Source: Thamnaconus septentrionalis
Taxonomy: Eukaryota; Chordata; Actinopteri; Tetraodontiformes; Monacanthidae
Assembly (NCBI GenBank): GCA_009823395.1
Contig: CM020516.1
Location: 9,056,001-9,120,000, forward strand
DNA length: 64,000 nt
Direction of reading: 5' to 3'
Part shown: piece after piece, positions 36,401-48,860 of the stretch
Position numbering within the stretch: position 1 is the stretch's first letter
Layout: every line of letters starts with the position of its first letter
Notes under the pieces: generated by a model
Databases searched by the model: none
What the model saw: the letters and a program-made list of their open reading frames with translations, nothing else
Told to the model about the DNA's origin: nothing
Position numbers and translations under genes: made by a program

Positions 36401-37179
36401 AATTTAACAAAAGCCCCGTTTATCCGCTAAGCTTGCCAGCGCGGTGCACAGTCAGTTGGCGCATATGGCACGTGCACAAACACCCAGTCCCACATGATGA
36501 ACACTGGATTGACAAAAGGTGGCGACTGTCACGGATGAAACAGTGTCACAGAGTGAATCAATGACGGCTGTGCTGCTGCCAGTGGATGGATGACGGGGAA
36601 GCTTGAAAGAAAGGTAGACGTGTGGGAGAACCGTCACAGTTTAGTTTGTTAGTGCCCCTGACTTAAATTCAACTGTGCATTCAGACCTGACATCCAAAAA
36701 GTCTCCATCAGACAACGGTTCGTTGCGTCGAAGCCTTTTGATCGGACAAGGAGAGATTCATGAGTGCCGACATGCATGTCTGACAGCAGTGGGGTTTAAA
36801 TGTGATCTGCGATCACCTATTCGCAACACATCCAACCAGTGCGGGTTGAAACCCCAGCAGGGATTTGCAGCAAGACATTGAGTTGCTGTTCTTGTTCTTT
36901 TTGTTGTTGTTGTTGTGCGTGTTTCCCCCACCGATGGGGTCCAAATGCCAAGGAACACACTTGGGCAGCTGCTACGATACACCTGCTACGGCCAAGTTGA
37001 CACAAAGTGACACAAACAAAAGTATCGGGAAGAATACAAGTCCGCAGTGGCGGCTGTCAACAGTCCGTCTGGTCCAGCTGCGAAAGCGTTATTGCCGCTG
37101 GAGGGAGGTAAGCGATTAAACAAAGCAGCAAATAAAATCTGTTTTTTGCTTCAGGAACCAATATCCCGGTTGAGGAGAT
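30480..37179. other. Gene-free stretch
   Basis: AT-rich sequence with an (AAAT)n run near 32617-32634, (CT)n tracts near 33167-33214 and a short CAG run near 33385-33402. No exon or complete mobile element was recognised. A minus-strand GTGAGT-type donor near 35175 is preceded by AT-rich, non-exon-like sequence. Confidence 0.45.
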
Positions 37180-37320
37180 GGGGGAGGGGCTGTTGTTGTG
37201 AGCAGCGTCGACCCCTCACTGGGAAGGTTGCGGGTTTGATTCCCGAGTCACGTTCTCCAGGAGCCTGCCTGGGTTTCTCCTCAGGGGATCCAGCTTTTAA
37301 GCCAATTTTAAGCCATAGAA
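37180..37320 (+). mobile_element. Degenerate tRNA-derived SINE fragment
   Basis: GGTTTGATTCC (37233-37243) resembles a B box. The following cgttctccaggagcctgcctgggtttctcctcag... resembles the body of a fish SINE family in which ttctccctgtgc...gggttctctccgg follows the tRNA head. The A box is not clear, so the copy is old. Confidence 0.5.
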
Positions 37321-39320
37321 TTACAATACCCCTCCAATTCCCCACCCCGTCAATAGGTGCGAACCGCCCACACTGGCAACACCAAATCGCAGCCAGCGAC
37401 GGTTTCCAGCGCCGCGTCGCTCCCCTTCAGTGTGACGCCGCTGAATTATAGCACTTCCCTGAGCGTTTGTTGGAGCATTTTCTCATTTTTCATTTCCAGT
37501 TTGGAGCTTTAGTCTGTCTGAGAGGAGGCCATTTAACATTAATTTGCATCGCTCCCGAAGTGGCCATCTCACATGGTCTGTGTCGGAGAAGCCAAACCGA
37601 GACAGAGGAAGATGGAGAGGTGAGGATCGCTCATCGGCTTGGGCTCCCTCCCTGCAAATGCAGCAGATGTGGTTGGGGCCAGTACACAGCGCAGTCTCCT
37701 TGGTAATAAAAAGCATTACCGATCTCTGCAGCTCATAGTCATTTTTATTAAAAAACCAGGCCGCCCTGCGGACGTGCGTGTGCGCGCGCGTGTGTATTTT
37801 TCAGCTGCCCTCTGTTGTCTGAGCATTCTACCACGTCTGAGCCGCGCGGACAAAACGGAAGAGACGATGAGCGCGGCTGGTTGAGGAGTTAAACGTCTCT
37901 TATTCCGATGCCACTTGTTCATCCAAATGAGTTTGTTTTTCTCTCGCGAAAGGATGAGCCACGTGCATTACAAGTCGATTAGACATCCCGTCGGAATGAA
38001 CACACAAAGACACACATGCGGGGAAATGAGGGAAATCTTCTTCAGTCACAGAATGTGGTTCCGACACGCTCGTCTAGACTCCTGCCAAGGCACTGGGGCA
38101 GAAATGTACCGGTTGCGTGAACACCTTGTTGTTCTGTCTGTTGTGGACTTTTAAAAAGGTCAAATATTGGCACCTTGTGTTCTTCTAGGCTCCGTATAAA
38201 CCAGCCAGGCACCACAGAACTGGAATTAACCGTCAAAAAACACAATCCAAAACAGCGCGCGGCGGCTGTTTTCAAAGGTTGAAGGTGCCTTCAACCTCCG
38301 AAGACAGAATAGTCCCAAAGCGCCGTCAGAGCTCTCTTCATTAAAACCAATAGTGGCTGCCACGTCGTTGTCAGTGGGCGGAGGCGAACGCGCTAGGAAT
38401 CTGTTTGCCACACACGCCTTTGGTGGCTACGCTGAATTAATAGAGTGCCGCTAATGCGACTGTCGTTGATGTTGCGGCGTTGATCACGTTTATTTACATA
38501 AATCGTGAATCTGTGGGCGCGAAGAAAAAAAAATCCACACATCAAGTGACAATAAAGCATGCATAATAGCGTATGCCCCTGCAGGCGTACAACCGCCAAA
38601 GGAACATGGCAGATAAAAAGACGCTTTTAAATTATTTACAATAGATTACTTTGCATTATTTGCCATCGTTTCAGTTTGACGGTGACCTGCGTCGCTCAAT
38701 TGCTGAAGAAACCTACGGAAGCATTACATTTACAGCTTACATTTCGAGTGTGCGCAATCCAGAAACATGAATCCAAGCTTCCTCCTGGCATTTTCTGAAG
38801 GTATCATTGACAGACAGGAAAAATTGAAACTGGAGATGAGGAGGACCAAAAAGTCTGAACGATAACAAGAAAATAGAAAAGATCACAGAGGACATAAAAC
38901 ACAACAGACAGCAAAGAACTGACAAAAGAAGGTGGGGACATCAAGGACCTTGAGAATAGGTCACCCAGGAAGCGGCGAAACGCATTAAGTGGAGGTCATA
39001 ACACGTGACAGGACCTGCTAATGGAGAGGAATCACCACAAGTCTTTAAGACGTCTCTTGAAGTCTAGGATTTCACCCCAGGACGTTACTGTTGATCAGAA
39101 TATGAAATACCGGGGAACACCATCATCCAATCCAGGCTGCTTTCTCCTCCTTACTCCTCTTTTTTTTAGACATATCTCTGGAATTGCATGTGAATGTAAA
39201 CGCTCACGTATGTCACCTTTCATTTTCTTTTTAATGGAGTCATTGAAGCTTTCTGCATCCCCCATAAACAGCCAGCCAGCCAGGAAGGCGGCAGCAGCTG
39301 CTGTTTATATGATCAGTGCC

Positions 39321-39377
39321 CTTCCCTTCCCTACTCTTCCTTTCCCTACTCTTCCTTTTCCTACTCTTCCCTTCCTA
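39321..39377. repeat. 15-bp minisatellite, 3.8 copies
   Basis: Units cttcccttccctact, cttcctttccctact, cttccttttcctact and a partial cttcccttccta lie head to tail, a pure polypyrimidine-rich array. Confidence 0.95.
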
Positions 39378-40062
39378 TGTGGCTAATTCCGATACAGAAA
39401 TCAGACCGCCGGAAATTCAGGCGCCACTGACGATGCGACCCGGTGGCAGCATAAATTGACGCTGCTTTGCATAAAGTCAATAACACCAGGCAATTCTGAG
39501 CTGTGGCATCTTCAATCTCCATCGGTGCCTTTGTAGGAGGGCGCCGTGACTGATGGGGGCATTGTACACCAATTCTGTCCATTGATTCGGGATGATCCGC
39601 GCCAGTTGAGGACGGGATGTGAACGCAGTGTGGAGCCAGGCCAACCTGTTTTTTGGAGTGTTGGATGAGTAGCCCATGGATGAATGAGCAGCCTTTGGAG
39701 AAAATACAACCGTGTTGTTTACCAATCATTAAATAATTCTCGATTAGGTCTCTGCGTGAGAATGAAGGAGTGATACATCTTATTTTTCATTTTGCCTCAT
39801 TTTTAGGGATTTCAAGTTTTGCTAAATGACATTTTTCTCTTTTGAAATCGTTTACCCCTTGTTACGAGCCCGTTCCCACACTCTGTCAACACACACACTC
39901 ACACTGTATTTTACTACTTAGTTCACAACTTTGGTATTAATGTGTCACACTGGATGTTAATCCATATGAATCCAAACTGGTGTAAAAATCAGTGTATTAG
40001 TACAATTTTATTAGAGTACTTTTTACTCTATTCTGGTACTATGTGTACTGTGTGTGTGAACA

Positions 40063-40078
40063 TACACACACACAAACA

Positions 40079-40111
<33 letters not shown>
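40063..40111. repeat. (CA)n microsatellite, interrupted
   Basis: A CA run with two AA interruptions is followed by a 28-bp perfect stretch. Confidence 0.95.
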
Positions 40112-40113
<2 letters not shown>

Positions 40114-42076
40114 ATATACACATATGTATAGGGCTGGGCAAAGGGGGAATTCTCTCAGTGAAAAAAAATGCTGCCCCATCAATAATATACAACAGTCCAT
40201 CCATTTATAAACTGAGGACTGCTCTTTATTGATTCCAACAGAGCACCATAGAATCTAATAATTTCTTACTCAGTAAAACTACCACTGCTGGGATTTTGAA
40301 TTCGACAACCCCTGTTGTCACATTTCCATTAGGCCGAAGTACACACGACCCAGTGCGTGCCTTCAACAGTACAGTATTTGCATCAGCTGGCTCTTTGATT
40401 TCACCATTCCTTTCATTTCGACATTCCCGATACGCATGAATACACAATCCATGCGTGATGTTCTGATGTGTGTCATTCTGAATGCCTGCCTGGGATGAAA
40501 ACGAGGAACAGATTTGGCATTTGAAAAATGAGGCCAAACATTTTTTTTTATGATGCCCCAGTGTTCAGGTAAAAAGGGGCCAGTTGTATTTTCACGTTAA
40601 AAAATGGACCAACATCTGATTAATCCAAATGCAGAGTGAAATGCTTTCTGTTTTCTCTGTTTTTCCTCGCCGCTTTGCGTCTTCTGAGTGAACAGCCACT
40701 TTACTCCCATCCCATGGCTGCTCCTCCTGTGTCACACTGTGCCATCTCTGGGAGCGACACCTAAACCCGGCACTTGTTCTCACTACTGCCGTCTGTTTAC
40801 CTGGCACACTCTAAAACCAGCCTGTATTCTCACACCTGCTCCGACAGCCTGTTTTGGGGCCTCCTTCGGATTGTTTTACCCGTTTTTGGCTGCACTATTT
40901 CAATTGCACAAAAAAAAAAATTTTTTTAAAAAAGCGGGTTGGGGGGCAGATGAGCTTCAGAATTTTGCGTTGCTATTATATGACTGAATAAATTCTGCAT
41001 ATATTACTGACGATGTGACTGTTTCCCTCTGTTAAATTTTAATTAATGCCAAACTGGTTGGAATTCTCACTTTGCATACACACACACGCACACACGCTGG
41101 TTTGTATGTTACATGAGGACCGACTTTATGAGCATAACGTATGGGGACGTGTGGGGACTCGTATGCAGCGTTGTTAAAAACTGCACATAAAAACACACTG
41201 CAGTAACAAACCTAATAGTGGTTTTCATTATGAGAAGGGCTGAAAAAATGAGACAATTTCCACATTAGAACCAGTCGGCACTGACAGACTTTGCGATTTG
41301 ACATTGGATTTTTCACTAATTTATTTGTCAGACTGAAGAGGCCCAACCAAACTTTCAAAGTGGTAGCAGACCTGCTGACAGGTTGTTTCTCACAAACCGA
41401 GGCCAGCATGAGTTATTTTTAACTTGATCAAGGGGAACATGCAACATTTATCTGTGGTCTTTGTTCAGCTCACCTCATTTATTACATCCAGCGGAGGTCC
41501 AATCAATATTTAATTGCCTTCCCCTTTAAGTAAGACATCTTAAGTACCTGGCAAGGACTTTTGTCTGGACGTCAGCTTTCCCTTTACAAGAGAAAGGCCT
41601 TAAAGACTGGGGGCACTTTGTGGATTCACACCTGCACTGTTCCTCAATACATCCCAATTTTAACAAAGTAGATTTAAGATTAATATGCAGTTATAGTCAA
41701 CATAGTAGTAGATAGGTTTATAGCATGCTTTATGCAATCTGTCTGTTCTTTAGAAATTGTAGTGATCTAATTTTATCATGTTCTATAAATGTCTAAAGTT
41801 ATGTTAAGATAAAAATAAATCAAACTTCAAATATTTACATTTTCTAGGTCACAGTTCAGTTTTACGGAATCAAAGAGTTGCCAACACATTTTCCAGCAAC
41901 AGTTTTCATGCTTTAAATTATGAGAATTATGTGGCAGGGCGATTGCAAAGCGATGCTCTCATTCTATTGTTATTAATTGTCATGAAATGTGAAACCCAGA
42001 AAGTAGAAATTAACTGATTTTCTTGGTAGCTACAAACAATACATATAAATGTTTTTTTTTAAAAGGAGAAAAAATT

Positions 42077-42077
<1 letters not shown>

Positions 42078-42115
<38 letters not shown>
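42078..42115. repeat. (TAA)12 microsatellite
   Basis: A perfect trinucleotide run of about 38 bp. The poly-Asn and poly-Leu frames here are repeat translation. Confidence 0.97.
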
Positions 42116-42118
<3 letters not shown>

Positions 42119-43679
42119 TGGCTGCCATGTATTGGAAACAGCAACAAAAAAAATCATCCCTGCTGAGACATTTTAAATTCAATATTTTCTGTGAATATTT
42201 GGTGACATTTGCTTTTATACCGCCTTGCATTTGGTTGAATCTGACAATCAGAATTCCTGCTGCGCTGCTTTTTGGAGGTGGCTGCGCTTGAACAACCCCA
42301 CGACAACAATCTCACGACAACAGCAATCCAAGTAACGGCCCCTTGATCAATAAAACACATATTGTTGCTGAAGGGAGAAAGGCTCGAGGTGACGGCGGTG
42401 GGGGGGCTTGGGCACTTTCACTTTAATAGACTGCCTTTTGGAAAAAAAAAAAGAAAAAAAAACCCAAATGGTTCACGAGGACTTCAGAGGGAGAGGTGTG
42501 TATTTGTGCGTGCGCGTGAACCTCTGCAGATCTAAATGTGTCCGAGAAGCAGAATGTTTTTCACACTCAGCCGCGCACTCAAGCGGAATATTGTTGTTTT
42601 TGTCTCAGCCACTTCTTGTCCACTGTTATCTTTTTATCACCCTCTGACCCCGACTCTTGCTCACTCGACGTCTTCTGACATTGAATTCTGACCCGCTGCC
42701 CTCTCAACTTCGTTGTCACATTTTTCACAGAAAACTGTGACTGTGACTGAGGATGAAACGAGGTTAAGGAAAAAAAAAAAAGACAAAAGCCAGACATCCT
42801 ACTTCCCAGCTGGCACATTGTAAGCGCCACTTCTTCCCTCTCTTAAGTGACGCTTTTGGATTTTTGTAAATCATAAATAAGGAGGCTTTTATTCCCGTGC
42901 ACTGATAAGTGACAGCTGCATCTCTCGCTGAGGAGGTTGTGATTTATTTTCCATTTTTTTCTTGAGATGTGGTGAAGTCGCCCTGGAAATCCCTGCTATG
43001 CTGATGAGGGCTTAAAAAGGAATAGCTCTCATAATGGGGTTATAGTAGGTGACTTATCCAAATCCTTCACTCATCTTCTTTTATTGCCATTCACTTCATC
43101 CTCTCGGTGCTGCTCTCCACAAAGTGGGCGAGAGATGCTGCGGAAATCCCCGATGCGCTGCCTTTTAATTCCATCTGCTCAGGTTATGAAGGGAAGAAGT
43201 CCTCCACTTGATATTTTATGGCCGGTGAGAAATAGTCACAACTTATTTAGCCAAATGCATTCCGAAGGACGAGTGCAGCAGCCTGAGGGAATGCTAATTA
43301 ACATTTCTATCTACCTCCATCCAAGTTTACGTCACGTTGCTCACTGCAGGCCCACTCTGGCATCTTTACAGACAATACATCTGTGACTAATTACTCATCT
43401 CCAGCAAGACTTTTTTTTTTTTTTTTTTTGCTTCTTGTTCACATCTGTTAAGCTGTATTTATACTTATTCCACTTTTCATAATGCGAACCGAGAAACTGT
43501 TTTTCATTAAACTGGGTTAGAGTAATTTTGTTCAGGCTAAGTGATTTCAAGATTTTTTTTTTTTTTTAAATGTGCAGAATTCATATGTACGGTCCCATGT
43601 TTTTGTGTTTGCTTTTTTTCAATAGACATTAAAGCACATGTTTTCTACATATCCCATGATATATATTTTTTCCTATAAT

Positions 43680-43787
43680 GTGGGTCACCAAAACGTTCCA
43701 TCCATCTGCTGCTGCGCCGGCTCCCTTTGTCAAAATTTAGAACCCATTGTGGCCCACCAGTCAAAAAAGGTTGCCCACCTCTACTGT
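43680..43787 (-). mobile_element. hAT-like transposon end (fragment)
   Basis: Read on the minus strand from 43787, the sequence begins TACAGTAGAGGTGGGCAACC and continues with ttttttgactggtgggccac. This is the familiar end of non-autonomous hAT-like elements in fish (CAGNGGTGGGCAAC). The partner end was not located, so only a fragment is called. Confidence 0.6.
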
Positions 43788-44205
43788 AGAATGGAAAATA
43801 TATCTTTAAATGGACATAATATTGTGAAACATTCGCAGAATGGTTTTAAAATAAAAAGAATCTCCAATAGTGACCATGTGCAAGCAGAGAGGGTAGATGG
43901 GAAGTAAAGTCAGTGTCCGTGTGGGAACGACGTGTGTATGATCCAAGTGATAAATGCTTGAAAATAGATCAGTGAAAGGTCAAAACTTCTTCCTCTTCAC
44001 ATCCGCAATTAGAGCTCATCCTGAACTCTGGTCCCTGTTGAGTACCAGATCAGTGTGCCTCTGACCCACGCCTCCACGTTTCCCACCGGCAGCGGTGTCA
44101 GAAAAACCCAGCAGAGAGACTCTGAGTGGGAGGCCCGTTCAGTGGAAAGCTCTCAGACTGTTTTATTTATTTTTTTTTCATATGGTACAGAAGCAGTCTG
44201 GGAGA

Positions 44206-44239
<34 letters not shown>
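44206..44239. repeat. (GCT)11 microsatellite
   Basis: A perfect triplet run (CAG on the minus strand). No exon context was found around it. Confidence 0.97.
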
Positions 44240-45473
44240 ACACATGCAGCGGGATCCCTCCTCTCTTGTTAGAGGCTTGCTGACACATCCTATGTGTGAG
44301 TCATGCATCGCCCTAATAGTTTAGCTTTGTGGAGTGGAGTGCGCAGCCCTCGGTGTTGCGATGCGAGTCATTCAATATTTAGCGAGCCCGTTCAGCGCAC
44401 CGGGACGGCTGACAAATATGTGAGTGATGAATAATTTAAGGGGGAAAGGTTTTCACGGGCCGTCCACAGTGTGATCCTGGTGAGGGCAGAGACACTAATA
44501 AAAGAGCCGGCGCCAATTTAAACAGACTTTTATGCATCCGAGACAAATACTGTGTGCATTAGAGTGGAGCGCCGTATAGGTATTAAAGCTGCTGCTTGTT
44601 GTTTGACGTAAACTCATAAAGTGCCTGCGATAGAGCGCTGGCCTGCTGAACAAACACTGATGAAAGCGAATGATGAAACACAGAGGATGAAGCTCGTTTG
44701 TTCGCTTGTGATCGTCTCCAGTCACTGTTTCTTTTTTTCTGTTGGGAGTTCGGTGTTGGGATGATGAGATTGCCTCTGATCAGGGAATCACTGTTTACGA
44801 TGCAGTGATGATGCAGCAAAAAAAAAAGAAAAAAGGTATTTCAAGGTGAAATGCAAAAAGCTGTTTATCACAGCTGGGGAAGAGGAGCTGCGCCTGATAG
44901 AGCTCGCTGACCCGGAAAAATCCTTTTTCTTTTATCTCTTAATGATTTATCCTCTCATGGAAATGAGGGCAAAACAGTATTTCATCAAGATGATTAAAAC
45001 TCACGAGGTACATTGATCCACTGTGTCTCCTTTGCATATTTATTTGATTTTTCGCTGTTGAAAAAGTGATTAGACATTGATTATCCATGCATGTGGACCA
45101 TCCTTTGCGCGTGAGATTCCATAGGCGCCCACTAGTGGCTGACGGATGTGACCGCCGTTATCTCCTCATCAAGTAAAGGGTGCCATGTGATTTATTGCTA
45201 CATTAGCAGGTAGTAACAATGCTGTCATCATAAGTATCCGATGCTGCCTTGTTTTAAAGTTAACTGTGAGGGAAATATGGAGCCTGCTCCAGCTTTAGGT
45301 TCCTCTTTATCGCTATTAACGGGCATTGAAAGCAAACAATGTTTCCCCAATAAACAGCACAAGCTTGCTGAAAAGCTGTTTCTCTCATTATCAGTGGTCC
45401 CGCTTCAGCGAGACCCGTTTCATAATAATAATATGTTTGAGAAAAATGTTTTTCTTTTGTGGTTACACAGTTA
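44240..45473. other. Repeat-poor non-coding stretch
   Basis: Between the triplet run and the Tc1-type MITE there is no recognised gene. The 44.32-44.55 kb and 44.85-45.06 kb parts are free of simple repeats and carry AT-rich homeodomain-like words; regulatory function is possible but unproven. Confidence 0.35.
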
Positions 45474-45715
45474 CACTACCAGTCAAAAGTGTGGATGCAC
45501 CCTATGAATTTAATGTCTTTTCTTTTATTCTCATGACTACTGGACATTGCAGTTTCTCACTGAAAGCATCAAAAATACGTATGAACACACATGGAATTAT
45601 GTAGGCAACAATGAATGTGTAAAATAACTCAAACACGTTTCAGTTTGTATCTACAATGTAGATAAAGATAAAGAAAAAAAATGCATCACAGTTTCCAAAC
45701 TTTTGACTGGTTGCG
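45474..45715. mobile_element. Tc1/mariner-type MITE, 242 bp
   Basis: The terminal inverted repeats align without gaps over 23 bp. The left end is cactaccagtcaaaagtgtg(ga); the right end, reverse-complemented, is cgcaaccagtcaaaagtttg(ga); there are three mismatches. Both ends are flanked by TA (45472-45473 and 45716-45717), the target site of Tc1/mariner elements. The interior matches the remembered left part of a common fish Tc1-like family (tctcactgaaagcatcaaaa). There is no transposase, so this is an internally deleted copy. Confidence 0.9.
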
Positions 45716-48700
45716 TATGTTGGATGTCAATCGGCAATAAAGTAGAGTCACATTCCCGTTCACACTGACTTAAAAATCGGATTTGAAACAGATTCATTAA
45801 AACATGGAAAAGTGGCCCAACTCTGATTGATGACTTCTATTTATTTCATGCAATCGTTGAACAACCAGATTTGGGCCACTTTGGCCCTCTGTCTGACGGC
45901 AGCCTCAGTCTGGTGGAAATATCTCCCACAGTGACCCGGAGATAAGGTTGTTTATTCGTTTTCCTGCATGAGTGTGCATGAACTGATAAAGCCAAATATA
46001 CTGTTTCAAACAACTTGGCTATGCATTTCACCATCTTCTGCTGAACCGGCGCAGCTGGGGGAAAAAAAGAAAAGAAAACCTGACACTGATGCAAAATGCA
46101 AACCTCAGACAGTGGTCACACTCCAGGCATTCGCAATTAAAAAGTTGTTTATCACGGCTCCCAGTCATTGTGTTGAAAAGCATAGCAATGAGCCGCCGAG
46201 CTTTAATCAGAGCTGTGCAGCGCTAAGAATTAAACTATCCGGGTGAGAGATGATAGCCGCTACTGCTCTTTTGCTAACTTTGTGACAGCCGCTAAGCGCC
46301 GCTAAATAATTAAAGCCCCTTAATTACAGTGGAGGCAGGTGCGGGGGAAGGTTTTTGTTTTTGATGTTTCCCGAAAAGGGTGATTCGCGCGGCGGATAGA
46401 AGGCTGTGCGGGGAAAGCCTAAAGACTTCTAAACAACATAGCGCTAATGAAGTTCGTCGCCTCACTCTGTGGAGCCTCTCAGCCAATATTCACCGTCTCT
46501 CAAGTCCATCCATCCGTACCTGGCGTTGCAGGACTTTGAAGCCCTCCCAAATGAAGCCCAAGCAGAGGCTATTAAATTAATAAGATGGATAAAATATCCC
46601 TTTTTTACGTGAGGCTTGAAGCCTTTTTCCCCCCTCTTCTTTCTTCTCTGCATGTTAAAGCGGCGTGTTTTCAAAGAGATAGTCTGTTTGTAAAGCTCCC
46701 ATAATGCTAATATTTTTTTTCTTTCCCTTTGTACACTTTGTCCCCCAACGTCACCCGCCATAGGTGCAGCCGCTAACAAGGTGTTCATCCACTTTCCCAT
46801 TATGCCTGCGTTTGTTGAATACCAAATGCATATAGAGTGGATACTCAGGTAATAACAGATCGCCTGCACTCAAGGCGTCATCCTTTATGCAACAGCGCCA
46901 AGATTACCCTTCCTCCTTCAGGGCCATCAGAGGGAATCTTAAACTACATCTGACACGGAACACAAAGGTTAAAGAACACGAACTACTTAGCCACACGCGT
47001 GCCCGCACGCACACAATCTGTTCTCTTCTATATTTAATACGTGCTGACTGAACAAACTGCCCTCATGATGCTGCACTTTATTCATGTGTCCTTTGAGAAA
47101 AAGAAATAGGAGAAGAAAGCTGGATGTGACCTACTTGTAAGATTCTGCAAGAACAAACACACAACACCAGATGTTGCGAGGTTGCGTCAGACGCCCGGCT
47201 TGCAAGTCTTCATCGCCTTCTACCTCGGTGCGAACTGACATTTGTGTTTTGTCTGGTTGTTTTCTTCTCCTCGATCTCACCAGCTTAAACCCAACAGGGC
47301 AGCTGCACCGCACAGATTTCACACCCGAAAACTCACTCATCCATTTCGCTGGACTCCAATGAAGAGCTTTTTATTTCTTCTTTCTCTCTCTCGCTCTCCC
47401 ATAACCAGTCAATCTACTTTCAGTTGTGATGCAATCAGAAACTGACTGGCTGCAAGCTGCCTCTTAAAAGCCTCAGAGGAAGATGAAGAAAACAAGGGAG
47501 CCTGTTTGCAGCTGAAGACATTGGCATTGACAAACTGATGGACAACTTTTGCGATTTAATTTACTCCTGGCTTTGGCAGGGATTGAATGAGACGACGCAG
47601 TGCTCAGTGGCTCACCATCATGTTACCCCAATCAACAACATGACTCGTTAATCTGAAGCATCCTGGCGAACCAGCAGCTGCAACCTTGACTTGGAGACAG
47701 AACGTCCGTCCAATCGCCTTCAGGGTCTCGCTGGCCTTTTTTTTCCAAACGTCTGTCTGCAGACCAGATACCTGCTTCAGATTAATCCAAGGGATTAAGG
47801 AAACGTCCCATCTGGCGTGCAAGTTTCAATTAACTCCGCATCACCTCGACTGCGGCTTCGACTCAAACCTGAAGCCCTGAAGGCCCGAAGCGGCGACCAC
47901 CAGGAGGACCTGAGCGGTCGACGGTAGGAAAACACTTCATCCGTCTCGTTGAAACATCTGACCGATCTTCAGCTCCAAGGACGCGCGCAGGCCGCTGACG
48001 GTGTTACTCGTGTAATGGGTCGAGGCCACGCAGAGGCGAGTCCGTTGATGGATGGGGTGATTATATCCCCCTTTGGCCTCACTTGAGGACAGTCGCCGGA
48101 TACTAATTGATAAGGGAGCAGATGACAAGGGAGTGAAGCTTCTGCCTCTCTTGCTCTGCTCTCTGTCTCCATCAGTCTCTTGCTACATCCCCCAGTTCCC
48201 AGTCATTTAACTAATCTTATTTAATCCCCTTGTCGTCAGACCCGGGACTGCAGCGGTAAAACGTAGTGTGCCGGAGATAACTCGCGTGGCAGGGACACAG
48301 TAATTTAATGGGAACAGATGTTTCCCCACTGGAGTGACAGCGTATCATTCCCCGCCTCCCGCCAGGCAGCAGTGGACACATTACAGATGGTTGTTCGGCC
48401 CGTGGTCATCATTACCGAGACCCGAGTTTAGACTGGGCTTCAGAAACATCGGGGGCCCTGATGGACGCAAGAGCCACTGAATTGGATATGACTGAACAAA
48501 GCCGCGAGCCTTTAAAAACTAAAACAGACGGGATGATGCAGAGCCACAGAGGAGGAGAGGGACGGGGTGAGCGTGCGGGTGTTTTTCCAGTGGACGTCCT
48601 TGAACTAATCTCTCCGTTTGTACTCCTTGTGTGGGCATTGGGGACACAGTGCGTATTATCCCAACTGAGCCAAAGACACATCAAAAGAGTCAATTTAACG

Positions 48701-48802
48701 TCTTTATCTGGCGTTCAAAAGATGTCCAGTCACGAGCCAGCAACAAAGTATTTTAAATGATTTTTAAACACTTGAGTATTGATGTTTCCGAGGGATGAGT
48801 CG

Positions 48803-48808
<6 letters not shown>

Positions 48809-48858
<50 letters not shown>
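48809..48858. repeat. (CA)25 microsatellite
   Basis: A perfect 50-bp run. Confidence 0.97.

Positions 48859-48860
<2 letters not shown>

Larger units (their letters stand above)
37321..43679. other. Gene-free stretch
   Basis: This stretch holds simple repeats listed separately, a CA-rich tract at 41077-41097 followed by a GGGGAC-rich segment (41150-41162), and long poly-T/A runs (43411-43429, 43553-43567). No exon was recognised on either strand. Confidence 0.45.
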
